From NCBI GenBank assembly GCA_964543995.1, contig CAZJBB010000032.1, positions 1-22,034 of the forward strand: 22,034 nucleotides of DNA. The letters run 5' to 3'. The position numbers were made by a program, and so were the translations under genes. Shown one piece after another: positions 1 through 9,500 of this stretch. The notes below the pieces were generated by a model, which did no database searches, had not been told where the DNA came from, and saw only the letters and a list, made by a program, of their open reading frames with translations. Each line of letters begins with the position of its first letter. Positions within the stretch are counted from its first letter, which is position 1. This DNA is from CAIXTV01 sp964543995 (lineage in GTDB: Bacteria > Bacteroidota > Bacteroidia > Bacteroidales > CAIXTV01).

Positions 1-1
1 A

Positions 2-496
2 CTCATCAAAAAAGCACCTGCTGATAAAAAAGCCGGATATGAAGCGGTTTTTAAAACCCAAATGAAAAACTTCGATAGCAATGCGACAGAAAAAAAATCA
101 AAAAAAGTTGAGGTGAAATCAAGTAGCGATATGATTTATGTTATTGGTTATAAAGGAGTTAAGTATCAGGTGTTTGTAAATGAAAAATTGAAGATGGAGG
201 TATGGAGTTGCGACAAGTTAATTACCAATGTTCAGTTTGACATTAACAAATTTGCTAAAATGACCGGAGAAATGAGTGCTTTAACAAAAGATGATTATAA
301 AAACAGTGCGGAATTTTTGAAGCTTTTCAAAAAAGGATATGCATTGAAAACCATAGAATACAGTAATAAAGGGAATAGTGAAATCATGGTGATTTCAGCT
401 ACTCAGAAAAAATTAACCGAAGCAGATTTGGGTTTTCCTGCCGGATATAAAAAGGCAGATTTGTCGGAAATAATGAGCGATCAAGTCAAGTTCTGA
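2..496 (+). CDS. DUF4412-like protein, 5'-truncated at the contig start
   Basis: The reading frame is open from base 2, so the methionine at base 62 is internal and the gene begins outside the window; 164 residues remain. No signal peptide is visible because the N-terminus is missing. The visible part has alternating beta-type strands and ends with an 'FPAGYKK' segment. In Bacteroidota DUF4412 proteins, which are secreted or periplasmic and of unknown function, a similar '(I/F)PAGYK' ending follows a KKL-type strand, as in 'ATQKKLTEADLGFPAGYKK' here. The assignment rests on that C-terminal pattern and is moderate. No terminator is visible after the TGA stop. The gene is separated by 128 bp and a probable promoter from the sphingolipid cluster, so I see no reason to link them functionally. 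Confidence 0.55.
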   Translation, partial: LIKKAPADKKAGYEAVFKTQMKNFDSNATEKKSKKVEVKSSSDMIYVIGYKGVKYQVFVNEKLKMEVWSCDKLITNVQFDINKFAKMTGEMSALTKDDYKNSAEFLKLFKKGYALKTIEYSNKGNSEIMVISATQKKLTEADLGFPAGYKKADLSEIMSDQVKF

Positions 497-538
497 GTGT
501 AGATTTCAATAATAATCCGAATTCTATGAAAATATTTT

Positions 539-546
539 TAACTTTG
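539..546 (+). promoter_or_regulatory. Possible -7 promoter box upstream of spt
   Basis: TAACTTTG matches the Bacteroidota -7 consensus TAnnTTTG exactly. It lies about 78 bp before the ATG of the serine palmitoyltransferase gene, in the only sizeable gap before the four-gene cluster. I see no clear -33 TTTG at the usual 19-21 bp distance, so the call is tentative. Confidence 0.35.
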
Positions 547-624
547 CATTCTTTTTACATTAAATTAATTACGACAACTAAAAAAGATTCGAAATAATCA
601 TACAGATTAAATAAAAACTAGCAT

Positions 625-1812
625 ATGAATTTATTACATAATCGTTTTGCAGATTATAAAGAACCTCAGAAAGTAAAAAGTGCCGGAATGTATCCTTTTT
701 TTAGGCCTATTGAATCAGACCAATCAACAGAAGTTATGATTAATGGGAAAAAGGTTTTAATGTTTGGGTCGAATAGTTATTTAGGATTGACAAACCACCC
801 TGAAATTAAAGAAGCCTCGAAAAATGCAATTGATAAATACGGCACAGGTTGTGCAGGATCACGCTTTTTAAATGGGACTTTGGATTTGCACATTGAATTG
901 GAAGCCAGATTGGCTGAATACGTTGGGAAAGATGAAGCTATTGTATATAGCACTGGTTTTCAATCTAATTTGGGAGTAATTCCAACCATTACCACAAGAA
1001 ATGATTATATTTTATTAGATAATCAAGATCACGCCTCTATCATTGAAGGAAGTCGCTTGGCTTTTGCTAAAGTGCTGAAGTTTGAGCATAATAACATGGC
1101 TTCTTTAGAGAAAATGTTGAAGCGCTGCAAACCGGGCACCTTAAAACTCATTGTTGTGGATGGCATTTTTAGCATGGAAGGAGACATCATTAAGTTACCT
1201 GAAGTGTGCAAATTAGCGGAAAAATACGAAGCTACGGTGATGGTTGATGAAGCGCATTCTTTGGGCGTTATTGGTGAATTTGGTTCTGGAACCGGGCCTT
1301 ATTTTGGCATACAAAACAAAGTGGATATTGTTATGGGTACCTTCAGTAAATCACTGGCTTCTATTGGAGGATTTATTGCAAGCGACTTCGATACCATAAA
1401 TTACTTAAGGCATAATTCTAGATCATTAATTTTTAGTGCAAGTATCACTCCGGCATCTACTGCAAGTGTGTTGGCTGCCTTAAAAATCATAAAAAGAGAA
1501 CCCGAAAGAATTGAAAAGCTTTGGGCAAACACCCACTATGCAATGAAACAACTGGTGGATGCAGGATTTGATACCGGACATTCGGAATCACCCATCATTC
1601 CTATTTTTGTTAGAGATATGATGAAAACTTTCGAATTTACACAAAAGCTTTTCGAAGATGGTGTATTTGTGAACCCTGTGATTTCTCCAGCGGTTGCCAA
1701 TGATTCAACCTTGATTCGTTTCTCATTAATGGCTACCCATGAGTTTAACCAAATTGATGAAGCTATCGAAAAAATCACTAAGGCTGCAAAAAGCATTGGT
1801 ATTATTAAATAA
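625..1812 (+). CDS. spt: Serine palmitoyltransferase (PLP-dependent, alpha-oxoamine synthase family)
   Basis: Condenses L-serine with a fatty acyl thioester to give 3-ketosphinganine, the first committed step of sphingolipid synthesis. The 395-residue length is typical of soluble bacterial SPT homodimers. Visible family features are 'FGSNSYLGL' near residues 47-55, 'GTGCAGSRFLNGT' near 73-85, 'DHASI' with the cofactor-stacking His136, 'VDEAHSLG' with Asp208, and the PLP Schiff-base lysine Lys242 in 'GTFSKSLAS'. The same fold includes KBL and BioF. The 'GSRFLNGTLDLHIELE' region and 'MGTFSKSLASIGGF' resemble Sphingobacterium-type SPT, and the neighbouring acyltransferase, reductase and PAP2 genes point strongly to SPT. 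The stop is 14 bp before the next start, suggesting one transcript. The ATG follows a weak Shine-Dalgarno context, as is normal in this phylum. Confidence 0.88.
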   Translation: MNLLHNRFADYKEPQKVKSAGMYPFFRPIESDQSTEVMINGKKVLMFGSNSYLGLTNHPEIKEASKNAIDKYGTGCAGSRFLNGTLDLHIELEARLAEYVGKDEAIVYSTGFQSNLGVIPTITTRNDYILLDNQDHASIIEGSRLAFAKVLKFEHNNMASLEKMLKRCKPGTLKLIVVDGIFSMEGDIIKLPEVCKLAEKYEATVMVDEAHSLGVIGEFGSGTGPYFGIQNKVDIVMGTFSKSLASIGGFIASDFDTINYLRHNSRSLIFSASITPASTASVLAALKIIKREPERIEKLWANTHYAMKQLVDAGFDTGHSESPIIPIFVRDMMKTFEFTQKLFEDGVFVNPVISPAVANDSTLIRFSLMATHEFNQIDEAIEKITKAAKSIGIIK

Positions 1813-1826
1813 TTAAATCCTTCCGA

Positions 1827-2951
1827 ATGCAAATCATTATTAAAGAACTTTTTGGCAGAAATGAATTAAAACCTTTTGTCAACTTTCAGTATGATTTATA
1901 TAAGGAAAATACCTATTGGTGTCCTCCATTGAAAAAAGATGAATTGGACACTTTAGACGCAACTAAGAACCCTGCCTTTGAATACTGTGAAGCTCGATAC
2001 TGGATTGCACTAAAAGAAAATAAGGTGGTTGGAAGAATTGCCGGCATTGTCAATACCAAATCAAATGAAAAATGGAACGAAAAACATATTCGTTTCGGAT
2101 GGTTTGATTTTGTTGACGATTATGAAGTTTCGGCTGCGCTAATGAAACAAGTTCAAGATTGGGCAGGAGAAACGGGATTTAATGCCATTCATGGACCTTT
2201 AGGATTCACAGACATGGATAATGAAGGCATGCTGGTATATGGTTTTGATGAATATTCTACCATGTCTTCAATATATAATTATGAGTACTATCTTTCTCAC
2301 ATGGAAAAGTTAGGCTTTGTTAAAGATGTCGATTGGGTACAAAATATCATTACCATTCCAACTGAAGTTCCCGAAAAACTGGAGAAATTTGCAAAACTCA
2401 TTGCTGAAAAATATCAATTGAGGGTTTTTGTGGCAAAAAAAGCAAAAGAATTACTACCTTATGCATTAGACATGTTTAAAGCATTAAACGTTGCTTTTGA
2501 TGAGCTTTATGGATTTGTGGCTTTGAACGACAAACAAATGCAAATGTATATTAAACAGTATTTTGGATTTATACAGCCTCAGTATGTTTGTTTTGTTTTG
2601 GACAAAAATGATAAAGTGGTGGGTTTTGGAATAAACCTACCTTCTCTTACTAAAGCAATGCAAAAATGCCAAGGTAAACTTTTCCCATTTGGCTTCATTC
2701 ACGTGTTGAAAGCCATGAAAAACAATGACACCATTGATTTGTATTTGAATGGCGTTTTACCTGAATATCAGGGTAAAGGGGTGCACACTTTGTATTATAG
2801 CACTTTGACTAAAGCTTTTATTAAAGGGGGCTTTAAATATGCCATTACCAGCTCTCAGTTGGAGGAAAATGCAAAAGCGTTGAACGTTTGGAAACAGTTT
2901 GACGCTCGTCAGCACATGGTTAGAAGGTGCTACGTTAAAAAATTGAGCTAA
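1827..2951 (+). CDS. GNAT-fold acyltransferase-like protein, candidate bacterial ceramide synthase
   Basis: A 374-residue soluble protein that appears to be a tandem GNAT fold. 'PEYQGKGVH' (residues 312-320) matches the acyl-CoA pyrophosphate-binding motif Q-x-x-G-x-G/A except that its last small residue is His320. A conserved-looking loop, 'GPLGFTDMDNEGMLVYG', begins at Gly123. The best characterised parallel is the bacterial ceramide synthase bCerS of Caulobacter, a GNAT-type protein that N-acylates the long-chain base and works with Spt and the reductase CerR. Here the gene lies directly between an SPT and a CerR-like gene, with 14 bp on its left and 15 bp on its right. The GNAT fold is read from the sequence. 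The ceramide-synthase role is inferred from context and family resemblance. The alternative is an uncharacterised acetyltransferase of different function. Confidence 0.6.
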   Translation: MQIIIKELFGRNELKPFVNFQYDLYKENTYWCPPLKKDELDTLDATKNPAFEYCEARYWIALKENKVVGRIAGIVNTKSNEKWNEKHIRFGWFDFVDDYEVSAALMKQVQDWAGETGFNAIHGPLGFTDMDNEGMLVYGFDEYSTMSSIYNYEYYLSHMEKLGFVKDVDWVQNIITIPTEVPEKLEKFAKLIAEKYQLRVFVAKKAKELLPYALDMFKALNVAFDELYGFVALNDKQMQMYIKQYFGFIQPQYVCFVLDKNDKVVGFGINLPSLTKAMQKCQGKLFPFGFIHVLKAMKNNDTIDLYLNGVLPEYQGKGVHTLYYSTLTKAFIKGGFKYAITSSQLEENAKALNVWKQFDARQHMVRRCYVKKLS

Positions 2952-2966
2952 TTTTTATATTTCATT

Positions 2967-3971
2967 TTGAAGAAGTTACTGATTACTGGAGCAAGCGGTT
3001 TTATTGGCGGTTTTTTGGTAGAAGAAGGCTTAGCTTTGGGATATGAAGTATTTGCTGCCATTCGAAAAAATAGCAACAGAAAATATTTAACAGACGAAAG
3101 AATTCATTTCCTGGAGCTAAACTTTGACGATCCTGTTCAACTTGAAACTCAATTAAAAAAACATATAGAATTCACCGGGAAATTCAACTTTATTATTCAC
3201 AATGCAGGGGTAACCAAGGTAAAGGAAAAAGAAGAATTCAATAGAGTTAACTTTTTGAATACTAAGCATTTTGTGGATATAATAGTGCGTAATAATTGGG
3301 TTCCTGAGAAATTTGTTTTCATTAGCAGTTTGGCTGCATTTGGCGCAGGGAAGAAAGGCACTACTGAACCCATTAAATTGACGGATGAACCTAAGCCTTT
3401 AAATTTGTACGGAAAAAGCAAATTGGCCGCTGAAGAGTATATTGCCGGTATAGAGAATTTTCCCTATTTATTTATCCGTCCAACCGGAGTTTATGGTCCT
3501 CGAGAAAAAGACTATTTTGTTTTTTTTCAAATGATTAATAGGGGTTTAGAAGCATATATTGGGTTTGATAAGCAGCATTTGACATTTATTTATGTAAAAG
3601 ACTTGGTGAACTGTATTTTTTTGGCAATGAGTTCTGTGCACACCAGAAAAGCTTGGTTTATTTCGGATGGCAAGTATTACGAAAGCAAAACTTTCAGCCA
3701 AATAACAAAGAATGCTTTGCAAAAGAAAACATTTAAAATCTCAGTTCCCAAGGTGTTTGTAAAGTCAATTGCATATTCCTTGGAATTTATTGGGGGTGTT
3801 TTTGGTAAGTATCCAACACTCAATATGGATAAATACTGCCTTTTGGCTGCAGATAACTGGATTTGTGAAACTGAAGCACTAAAACAAGACCTCGGTTTTG
3901 AAGCACAATATGATCTCGAATTAGGAGTCAAAGAAGTCATTAAATGGTATAAGAATGAAGGTTGGTTATAA
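2967..3971 (+). CDS. NAD(P)-dependent epimerase/dehydratase-family reductase, CerR-like
   Basis: Extended short-chain dehydrogenase of 334 residues. The N-terminal Rossmann motif 'TGASGFIGG' has glycines 8, 11 and 14. The catalytic set is Ser120/Ser121 in 'FISSLAAFG', Tyr148 and Lys152 in 'YGKSK', and 'RPTGVYGPRE' follows near residue 169. In Caulobacter the extended-SDR protein CerR reduces the 3-keto group during ceramide formation, and the position here right after SPT and a GNAT acyltransferase suggests the same job. By sequence alone it could also be a sugar-nucleotide epimerase or 3-beta-HSD-type enzyme. The start is TTG at 2967: it puts the Rossmann strand at residues 3-7, and no ATG lies between it and that motif. 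The 3' end overlaps the next start by 17 bp, implying translational coupling. Confidence 0.68.
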   Translation: MKKLLITGASGFIGGFLVEEGLALGYEVFAAIRKNSNRKYLTDERIHFLELNFDDPVQLETQLKKHIEFTGKFNFIIHNAGVTKVKEKEEFNRVNFLNTKHFVDIIVRNNWVPEKFVFISSLAAFGAGKKGTTEPIKLTDEPKPLNLYGKSKLAAEEYIAGIENFPYLFIRPTGVYGPREKDYFVFFQMINRGLEAYIGFDKQHLTFIYVKDLVNCIFLAMSSVHTRKAWFISDGKYYESKTFSQITKNALQKKTFKISVPKVFVKSIAYSLEFIGGVFGKYPTLNMDKYCLLAADNWICETEALKQDLGFEAQYDLELGVKEVIKWYKNEGWL

Positions 3972-4860
3972 GTACTATTCACTTCTCAATTTCTTTGATA
4001 AGGCAACATTAATTTATACTATTTTTACACTTATATTTATTTTGTTTTTTTCAAGTCAACTTGAAAATATCTTTCCGCATATTGTTTTTAGGTTGATTGT
4101 TGTATGCATTGCTTTTAGTTTAGCTTTTTTATACAATAAGTTTCCGAATTTTTTACTGGGAATTTTGAGGAATTTTTATCCGGTTTTCTTACTTTCGTAT
4201 TGGTATGGCGAAACAGCATATTTAAATACCCCACTCTTTGAAAAGTTTGATCCTTTAATTTCTAAGCTGGATCAATCAATTTTCGGATTTCAACCCAGTA
4301 TGGAATTTAGTGCCGCATTTCCCCAAGCCTGGTTTAGCGAATTGATGCATTTTGGATATTTTTCCTATTACTTCCTTACCATTCTGACTTGCTTATTGGT
4401 TTACATTTACAATAGAAAGTATTTTGAATACACGGTTTTTATGGTAACTGCTTCTTTTTTTATCTATTACACTGTTTTTATCTTATTTCCGGTAGCAGGT
4501 CCACAATTTTATTTCCCTGTTGAAGACGTTAAAGTGCCCTCAGGTTTTCTTTTTCAAAAAGGAGTGACATGGGTTCAACAAATTGGGGAGGCGCCAACAG
4601 GGGCATTTCCCAGCTCGCATGTTGGAATGTCAATAATTTTTCTAATTATTTTATTCAAGCATTTTAGAAAGGCTTTTTATTATACCATTCCATTAACTAT
4701 AATTCTTTGCTTTGCAACAGTTTATATCAAAGCACATTATTTTGTTGATGTTATCGCCGGCTTTGTTTCTGCACCTTTAATATTTCTTTCTCTGGATCGA
4801 TATTTTAAATCAATAGCAAAAACTAATTCTGGTACTTTCCCCTCTAAAATGAGAAAGTGA
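3955..4860 (+). CDS. PAP2-superfamily membrane enzyme, inositol-phosphorylceramide-synthase-like
   Basis: A 301-residue integral membrane protein with about six hydrophobic helices. It carries the two C-terminal PAP2 motifs: 'AFPSSHVGMS' with His222, and 'KAHYFVDVIAG' with His261 and Asp265. The N-terminal K-x6-RP motif of classical lipid phosphatases is not visible, which is the pattern of the Aur1/IPC-synthase and sphingomyelin-synthase branch. A 'PVAGPQF' segment near residues 180-186 resembles the loop before the histidine motif in Aur1-like proteins. In this cluster the likely substrate is ceramide or a phospholipid head-group donor, handled on the outer face of the inner membrane. Head-group transferase and phosphatase are both possible. 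The ATG lies inside the reductase gene, and the 3' end overlaps the opposite-strand barrel gene by 17 bp, leaving no room for a separate terminator. Confidence 0.68.
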   Translation: MKVGYKYYSLLNFFDKATLIYTIFTLIFILFFSSQLENIFPHIVFRLIVVCIAFSLAFLYNKFPNFLLGILRNFYPVFLLSYWYGETAYLNTPLFEKFDPLISKLDQSIFGFQPSMEFSAAFPQAWFSELMHFGYFSYYFLTILTCLLVYIYNRKYFEYTVFMVTASFFIYYTVFILFPVAGPQFYFPVEDVKVPSGFLFQKGVTWVQQIGEAPTGAFPSSHVGMSIIFLIILFKHFRKAFYYTIPLTIILCFATVYIKAHYFVDVIAGFVSAPLIFLSLDRYFKSIAKTNSGTFPSKMRK

Positions 4861-6541
4861 GACCTCCCAAAAGATTTAATTTATAGGAAGGGTAATCGTA
4901 CCAATAGGAGTATCTTTGAGCAGCAATATTATTCAAATTGATAAATGCTGACAGCAATTTGTTGTAGCGATATTCAATACCCAAGCTTAAATCAGTGAAT
5001 CCGTCTATTTTTTTCGTTTCTTGGTGGTTGTCCGAATTAAAATAAATACCATAGACACCGGTTCTTGCTGTTAAAGAACCACGAATAATAAATTTGTCGT
5101 TTATATTATAAAATAATGTAGTCCCTAGTTTGAAAGCCGGTTTATACCATGCTTTTTCTTGATTTTGAGGAGTATATTTGTCATAGGATGCATAAAACAT
5201 GACGTTCCATTTATCACCGGATGTATAAGCCAATTCAGCATTAATATTGAGGAGTTTTATATGATCATAAACTAACAAAAAAGTATTATTTAGACCTGTT
5301 CCAATTGAAGTGTTTTGGAGAAATATTTGACTGTTATAGGAGTAAGGAATGAACAAGGGCATAGAATATAAATTAGAACCTTTTAAACTTACCGAAAGAT
5401 TTAAATTCCGACTCAAACTGCTTTTTAATCCTCCATAAAACATGAATTTATTGTTGGTTAAACTAACATTGTTATAAGAGTTGACAAATGGGTTATCGTC
5501 ACTAAGACTCTTATAAGTATTGGGTGTTATTTCGCCACCAATTCCTCCATAAAAATTTAATACATTGGGAATGAAATTCAATTGAACTTCAACATTGGGG
5601 TAGGTGTAATAATTTGTCGTTCCATTATTCGTTGCAATATTTACGTCAAGACTTACCAGAAAATTAAATTGATTGAAATTAGTACTTATAAATGGGTTTA
5701 GTTTAATGATTGACAAGGCTTTGGAGTTGGAATTGTCATAAAAACGTAAATCTGCTTTGATCCCAAGGGTTTGGCGGTTGGTGAGATTTGATATTTTTAA
5801 GTTTTTATCGATAACCCCACCCAATTTAAAGCAATTTTCTGATGTGTTAAAAAGATCACCTAAATTGTAAAACCCTAAATATATGCTGTGATTAAGTTTT
5901 GTTGAATCGATGTAATTGCTCTGATAATCCAAATTGACGTCGACAAAAGAAAACCTTTGCTTAATGTTATCATCACTTATTGAAGGATAATCGGTAGGAT
6001 TAAATCCATAATAATGAACCACATCTCTTTTGTAAATGATTTCGCTGCTAAAAGTACTTTGCGACAAATATTGCTTAACAAAAACATCAGCTTGATTGTT
6101 GCTAAAACCGGGGTAAGCATGTCCAGCCATGTCCCCATGAGAAGAAAGATGCATGTAATGCATGCCAATACTGGTTTGCCTTGAACGGAGGTTATTATAA
6201 AACACTTCAAAATAGGGGGTGGTATAATTTCCAAAACCACCTTTCGCTAAAAAGTGGTACAATTTTGAAAAAGGTTCACCACTTAGTTTTGCTGCTTTAA
6301 TTGAATCAGGAGTGAAGTGCGTTTCGAAAAGGTGTGAACTGATTGAGTAACTTAAATCCGGTTTTAAAGTGCTGGTGTCGCTAATAACAGGATTCATTCT
6401 GATACGAGTTGCATCTGAAATGGTAGGATTATAGGGAGCAATGGTGGTTACTTCAGCATTATATTCCTGCGCCATCAATATGTTCATATTCACCAAGGTG
6501 ATCATTATTAATAGGCAGTTTTTATATTGTAGCTTTCTCAT
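4844..6541 (-). CDS. Outer-membrane beta-barrel protein paired with the TPR protein
   Basis: Residues 1-24 form a signal peptide ending '...ILMAQ' before 'EYNAE'. The mature N-terminus carries 'APYNPTISDATRI' (residues 35-47), then a short linker, then about 450 residues of amphipathic aromatic-rich strands, ending in '...GGLTFSF' with a C-terminal Phe. That is an outer-membrane barrel signature. Close family members in Flavobacteria have a similar 'PYTPTISDAFK' segment and are often labelled TonB-dependent receptor, but no plug domain or TonB box is visible here. I chose the ATG at 6541 because an upstream methionine at 6604 would overlap the preceding gene and push the signal peptide inside; 565 residues result. 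The gap to the upstream TPR gene is 34 bp. The function is unknown; an envelope complex with the TPR partner is inferred. Confidence 0.72.
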   Translation of the reverse strand: MRKLQYKNCLLIMITLVNMNILMAQEYNAEVTTIAPYNPTISDATRIRMNPVISDTSTLKPDLSYSISSHLFETHFTPDSIKAAKLSGEPFSKLYHFLAKGGFGNYTTPYFEVFYNNLRSRQTSIGMHYMHLSSHGDMAGHAYPGFSNNQADVFVKQYLSQSTFSSEIIYKRDVVHYYGFNPTDYPSISDDNIKQRFSFVDVNLDYQSNYIDSTKLNHSIYLGFYNLGDLFNTSENCFKLGGVIDKNLKISNLTNRQTLGIKADLRFYDNSNSKALSIIKLNPFISTNFNQFNFLVSLDVNIATNNGTTNYYTYPNVEVQLNFIPNVLNFYGGIGGEITPNTYKSLSDDNPFVNSYNNVSLTNNKFMFYGGLKSSLSRNLNLSVSLKGSNLYSMPLFIPYSYNSQIFLQNTSIGTGLNNTFLLVYDHIKLLNINAELAYTSGDKWNVMFYASYDKYTPQNQEKAWYKPAFKLGTTLFYNINDKFIIRGSLTARTGVYGIYFNSDNHQETKKIDGFTDLSLGIEYRYNKLLSAFINLNNIAAQRYSYWYDYPSYKLNLLGGLTFSF

Positions 6542-6575
6542 GTTTTGATTATTAATTGTGATTTTTTGTCTAAGT

Positions 6576-9500
6576 TTATTCCTCAGTGCCAAATTTGTTC
6601 TCAATCTCAGCCTTTTTTTCGTTCCTCAATCTTTCAATTTCGAGGATTGCTTTCATCTTCTCTCGAGCAATAGTAGCGAGTTCAACCCCCTCATAATTAT
6701 CAATAATGCTTTGAAGGGTCTGCTTTGCTTGGAATAAATTGTCTTTTTTAACGTAAATGTCGGATAATAAAATGAAATTCTTTGCTAACAATTCCTCATA
6801 AGAAGGGGATTGGCTAATGAAATCAAAGATTACTTTTTCAGCCTTATCCAAATTGCCTAAATTGAAATTTATTAAAGCGAGGTAATATTTGGATTCTGCT
6901 GCAAATTCATTTTGAGCCAACTTTGAAGTTATTTCAAATTCAGTCAAGGCAAGTGAGGTGCTATCCAAAAACATTGCTGACTTTGCAATGGTTAAGTGCG
7001 CTTCTGATTTCAATTCCCCGCTTATTTTTTCTAGTTGAAGAACATTTCTCGAAGACTGAATGGCTTGAGGATAATTTTTTATCAAGAAAGCACAACGCAT
7101 TTTCCCGGTTCCGGACTCTACTAAGTTGAATTTGTGTTCGGCATTTTGTTCTAATTGAGCATATTGGTTATATGCTTTTTCGTAATTTTTTAAAGTAAAA
7201 TTGATGCCGGCAGCTTTTTGTAATGCGCTTTCTGTAAAGTTGCTTTTGGGCTGAGATATTACAAATTCGAAGCCTTTGATAGCCTCTTCTGTTTTACCGG
7301 AAAGCATTTCACATTCTGATTTATAGTAATTTGCATGAAGCGCAAAAGCTCCTTTAGGGAATTTCTCAATATAAGTTGCGAAACTCTTAACCGCAGACTG
7401 GCAATCATTATTCAAATACCGATTTTCAGCGGCAACATAAGTAATTGAATCTTGCTCCGCTTCTGAAACATTTGCAAATGAAAGTCCTTTTACATACAAG
7501 AAAAAATCGTCCACTTTATTTTGTTCCACATAGATGTTTTTTATGTTTAAAAGTGCTTCTTTTGATTCCGCAGATCCAGGGTAAAGTTCTGATACTTTCT
7601 TGAAAATCACCAAAGCTTGTTCATCATGATTGTTATTATATTGAATAAGACCGGATTTAAGTAGCGCGATTTTATTATAGTAACTATTTGATTGTTTTGT
7701 GATTATATTATTAAAACATTCAAGGGCTTTAGTGTCATTTTTAAGAATACTATAGGTGTTTCCAAGTTCAAAAGTTGCATCGTCAAAGTAGGTTGACTTT
7801 GGATAATCTTCTAGCAATGTAATAAGCTGATGTGTTTTGTTTTCAAGTTTTCCGAGTACGCCAAGAGATAATGACTTTTGATACATAGCATAATCCATAT
7901 CTCCCACTTTAGAAGCAATTACATTATCATAATGAAGGATTGCATCGGAATAATTTTTTGTTACAAAATAGCAATCGGCGAGACGTAGTTCAGCATCGTT
8001 GTAAATCTTCTTTTCTTTCTTATCACCAATTTCAACGTATTTTTTAAAGGATAGCAATGCTTGTGCATAATTTTTCTTTTTAAATTGGGCATACCCATGA
8101 TTGTAGAAAGAAACTTTATATTCTGTTAAATTCGAAACGCCCGGAATGGTAAAAAAGGAAGCATAATTTATTTGGGCTGAATCATAATCATTTTGTCTAT
8201 CATAAGAATCAGCTTTCCAAAATAAGCTTAAGGCAGTATATTTGGGATCGAAATTATTACTTATGGCTTTATCAAATAATACGATAGCTTCTTTATAAAT
8301 CTGATTATTAAATAGTTCCACTGCTCTAAAATAAAGTAGTTTTTGATAGGAAGCTAGCAATTTTGGGCTTAAACTTCCGATTTTCTCAATGGAAAGAATG
8401 GCATCTTTGTAATTCTTCGACGAAGTGTAAATTTCAACGAGAAAAGCATACATTTCATCCTTTTTTTTCGACTCCGGATATTCTTTTAAATACTTTTCAA
8501 AAGCTTTAATCGCTTCGTTGTATGGGTTATAAGATAAATCAAAAGAAAGCTTTGCGTAATTGTATAGGGCTTCTTCTTTAATTTTCGGGTCGAAATTCAA
8601 TTTGTAAGCTGCCCCGAAGGTTTGGTAAGCATCTTTCTTCTTCCCTAATTTTATATAGGCATCCCCTAAATAATACATAGCATTTTGGCCAAGGGAATCT
8701 TCTGTAACTGAGGTGTTTATAAAGCACTGCACAGCTTTTTCAAAGTCATTCGCCTTATAATAGCAATATCCCAGCTGATAGTTGTCTTCTCTTGAGAAAT
8801 TATTGGTTGTTTTTTCTTTATAAGCTGCCATGTATGGAATTGCCTCTGAATACTTTCCCATATTAAAAAAAGACTCAAAAACGAAACGAGATATCTCAGC
8901 GACTCTTTTTGGGGAAGAGGAATTTAATAACGACTGAGCAATTTCAATAAGCTCCTGATAATTTCCTTGCAAATAATAAATTTGAGCAATGTAATAAGGA
9001 ACAATGGGTCCAAAGGTTTCATCCTTTTTAAGTTTTCCAAAGCCTTTTAAAGCCGATTCGTATTTTTTTTCTTTGTACAAAATATGAGAATAATAATACA
9101 AAGCAGGAGATGTGTATTTGTTCTCTTTTTCTTTAATCTCGCTGAGGTTGATTTTGGCTACAGGCAAATCGTTACTTATAAAAGCAGCATAGCCAATCTT
9201 AAAATGGTATTCTGCTTTTTCAGCTTCTGTAAGTTCGTTGGTGCTAACTAGTTTTAAGTTCTTAAGGCATAAGGAATATTGCTGTGTGTAAAAATAGTAT
9301 TTACCAATTGCATAATAGGCTTTATTGACATGAGCATTTTCCGGATACAGGTTTATAAATTCTGTAAGTAAAGCAGGTGCATCATTATTGTATAATTCGC
9401 ATGAACATAATGCTGCAAAAAAGAGACAACTTGCCTTAACTTCAGATTTTGTTTCTTTAATATTCTTCTCAATTCGTTGAAACAGTTCTTTAGCTGAATT

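Noticed and set aside
1029..1211. Antisense open frames across spt, the reductase, floA, clpB and the giant surface gene
   Set aside because: They lie opposite well-supported genes, have no recognisable products, and are expected shadows of coding sequence.
6542..6604. Longer barrel protein starting at 6604
   Set aside because: It would overlap the TPR gene end and place a clear signal peptide at residue 22 onward.
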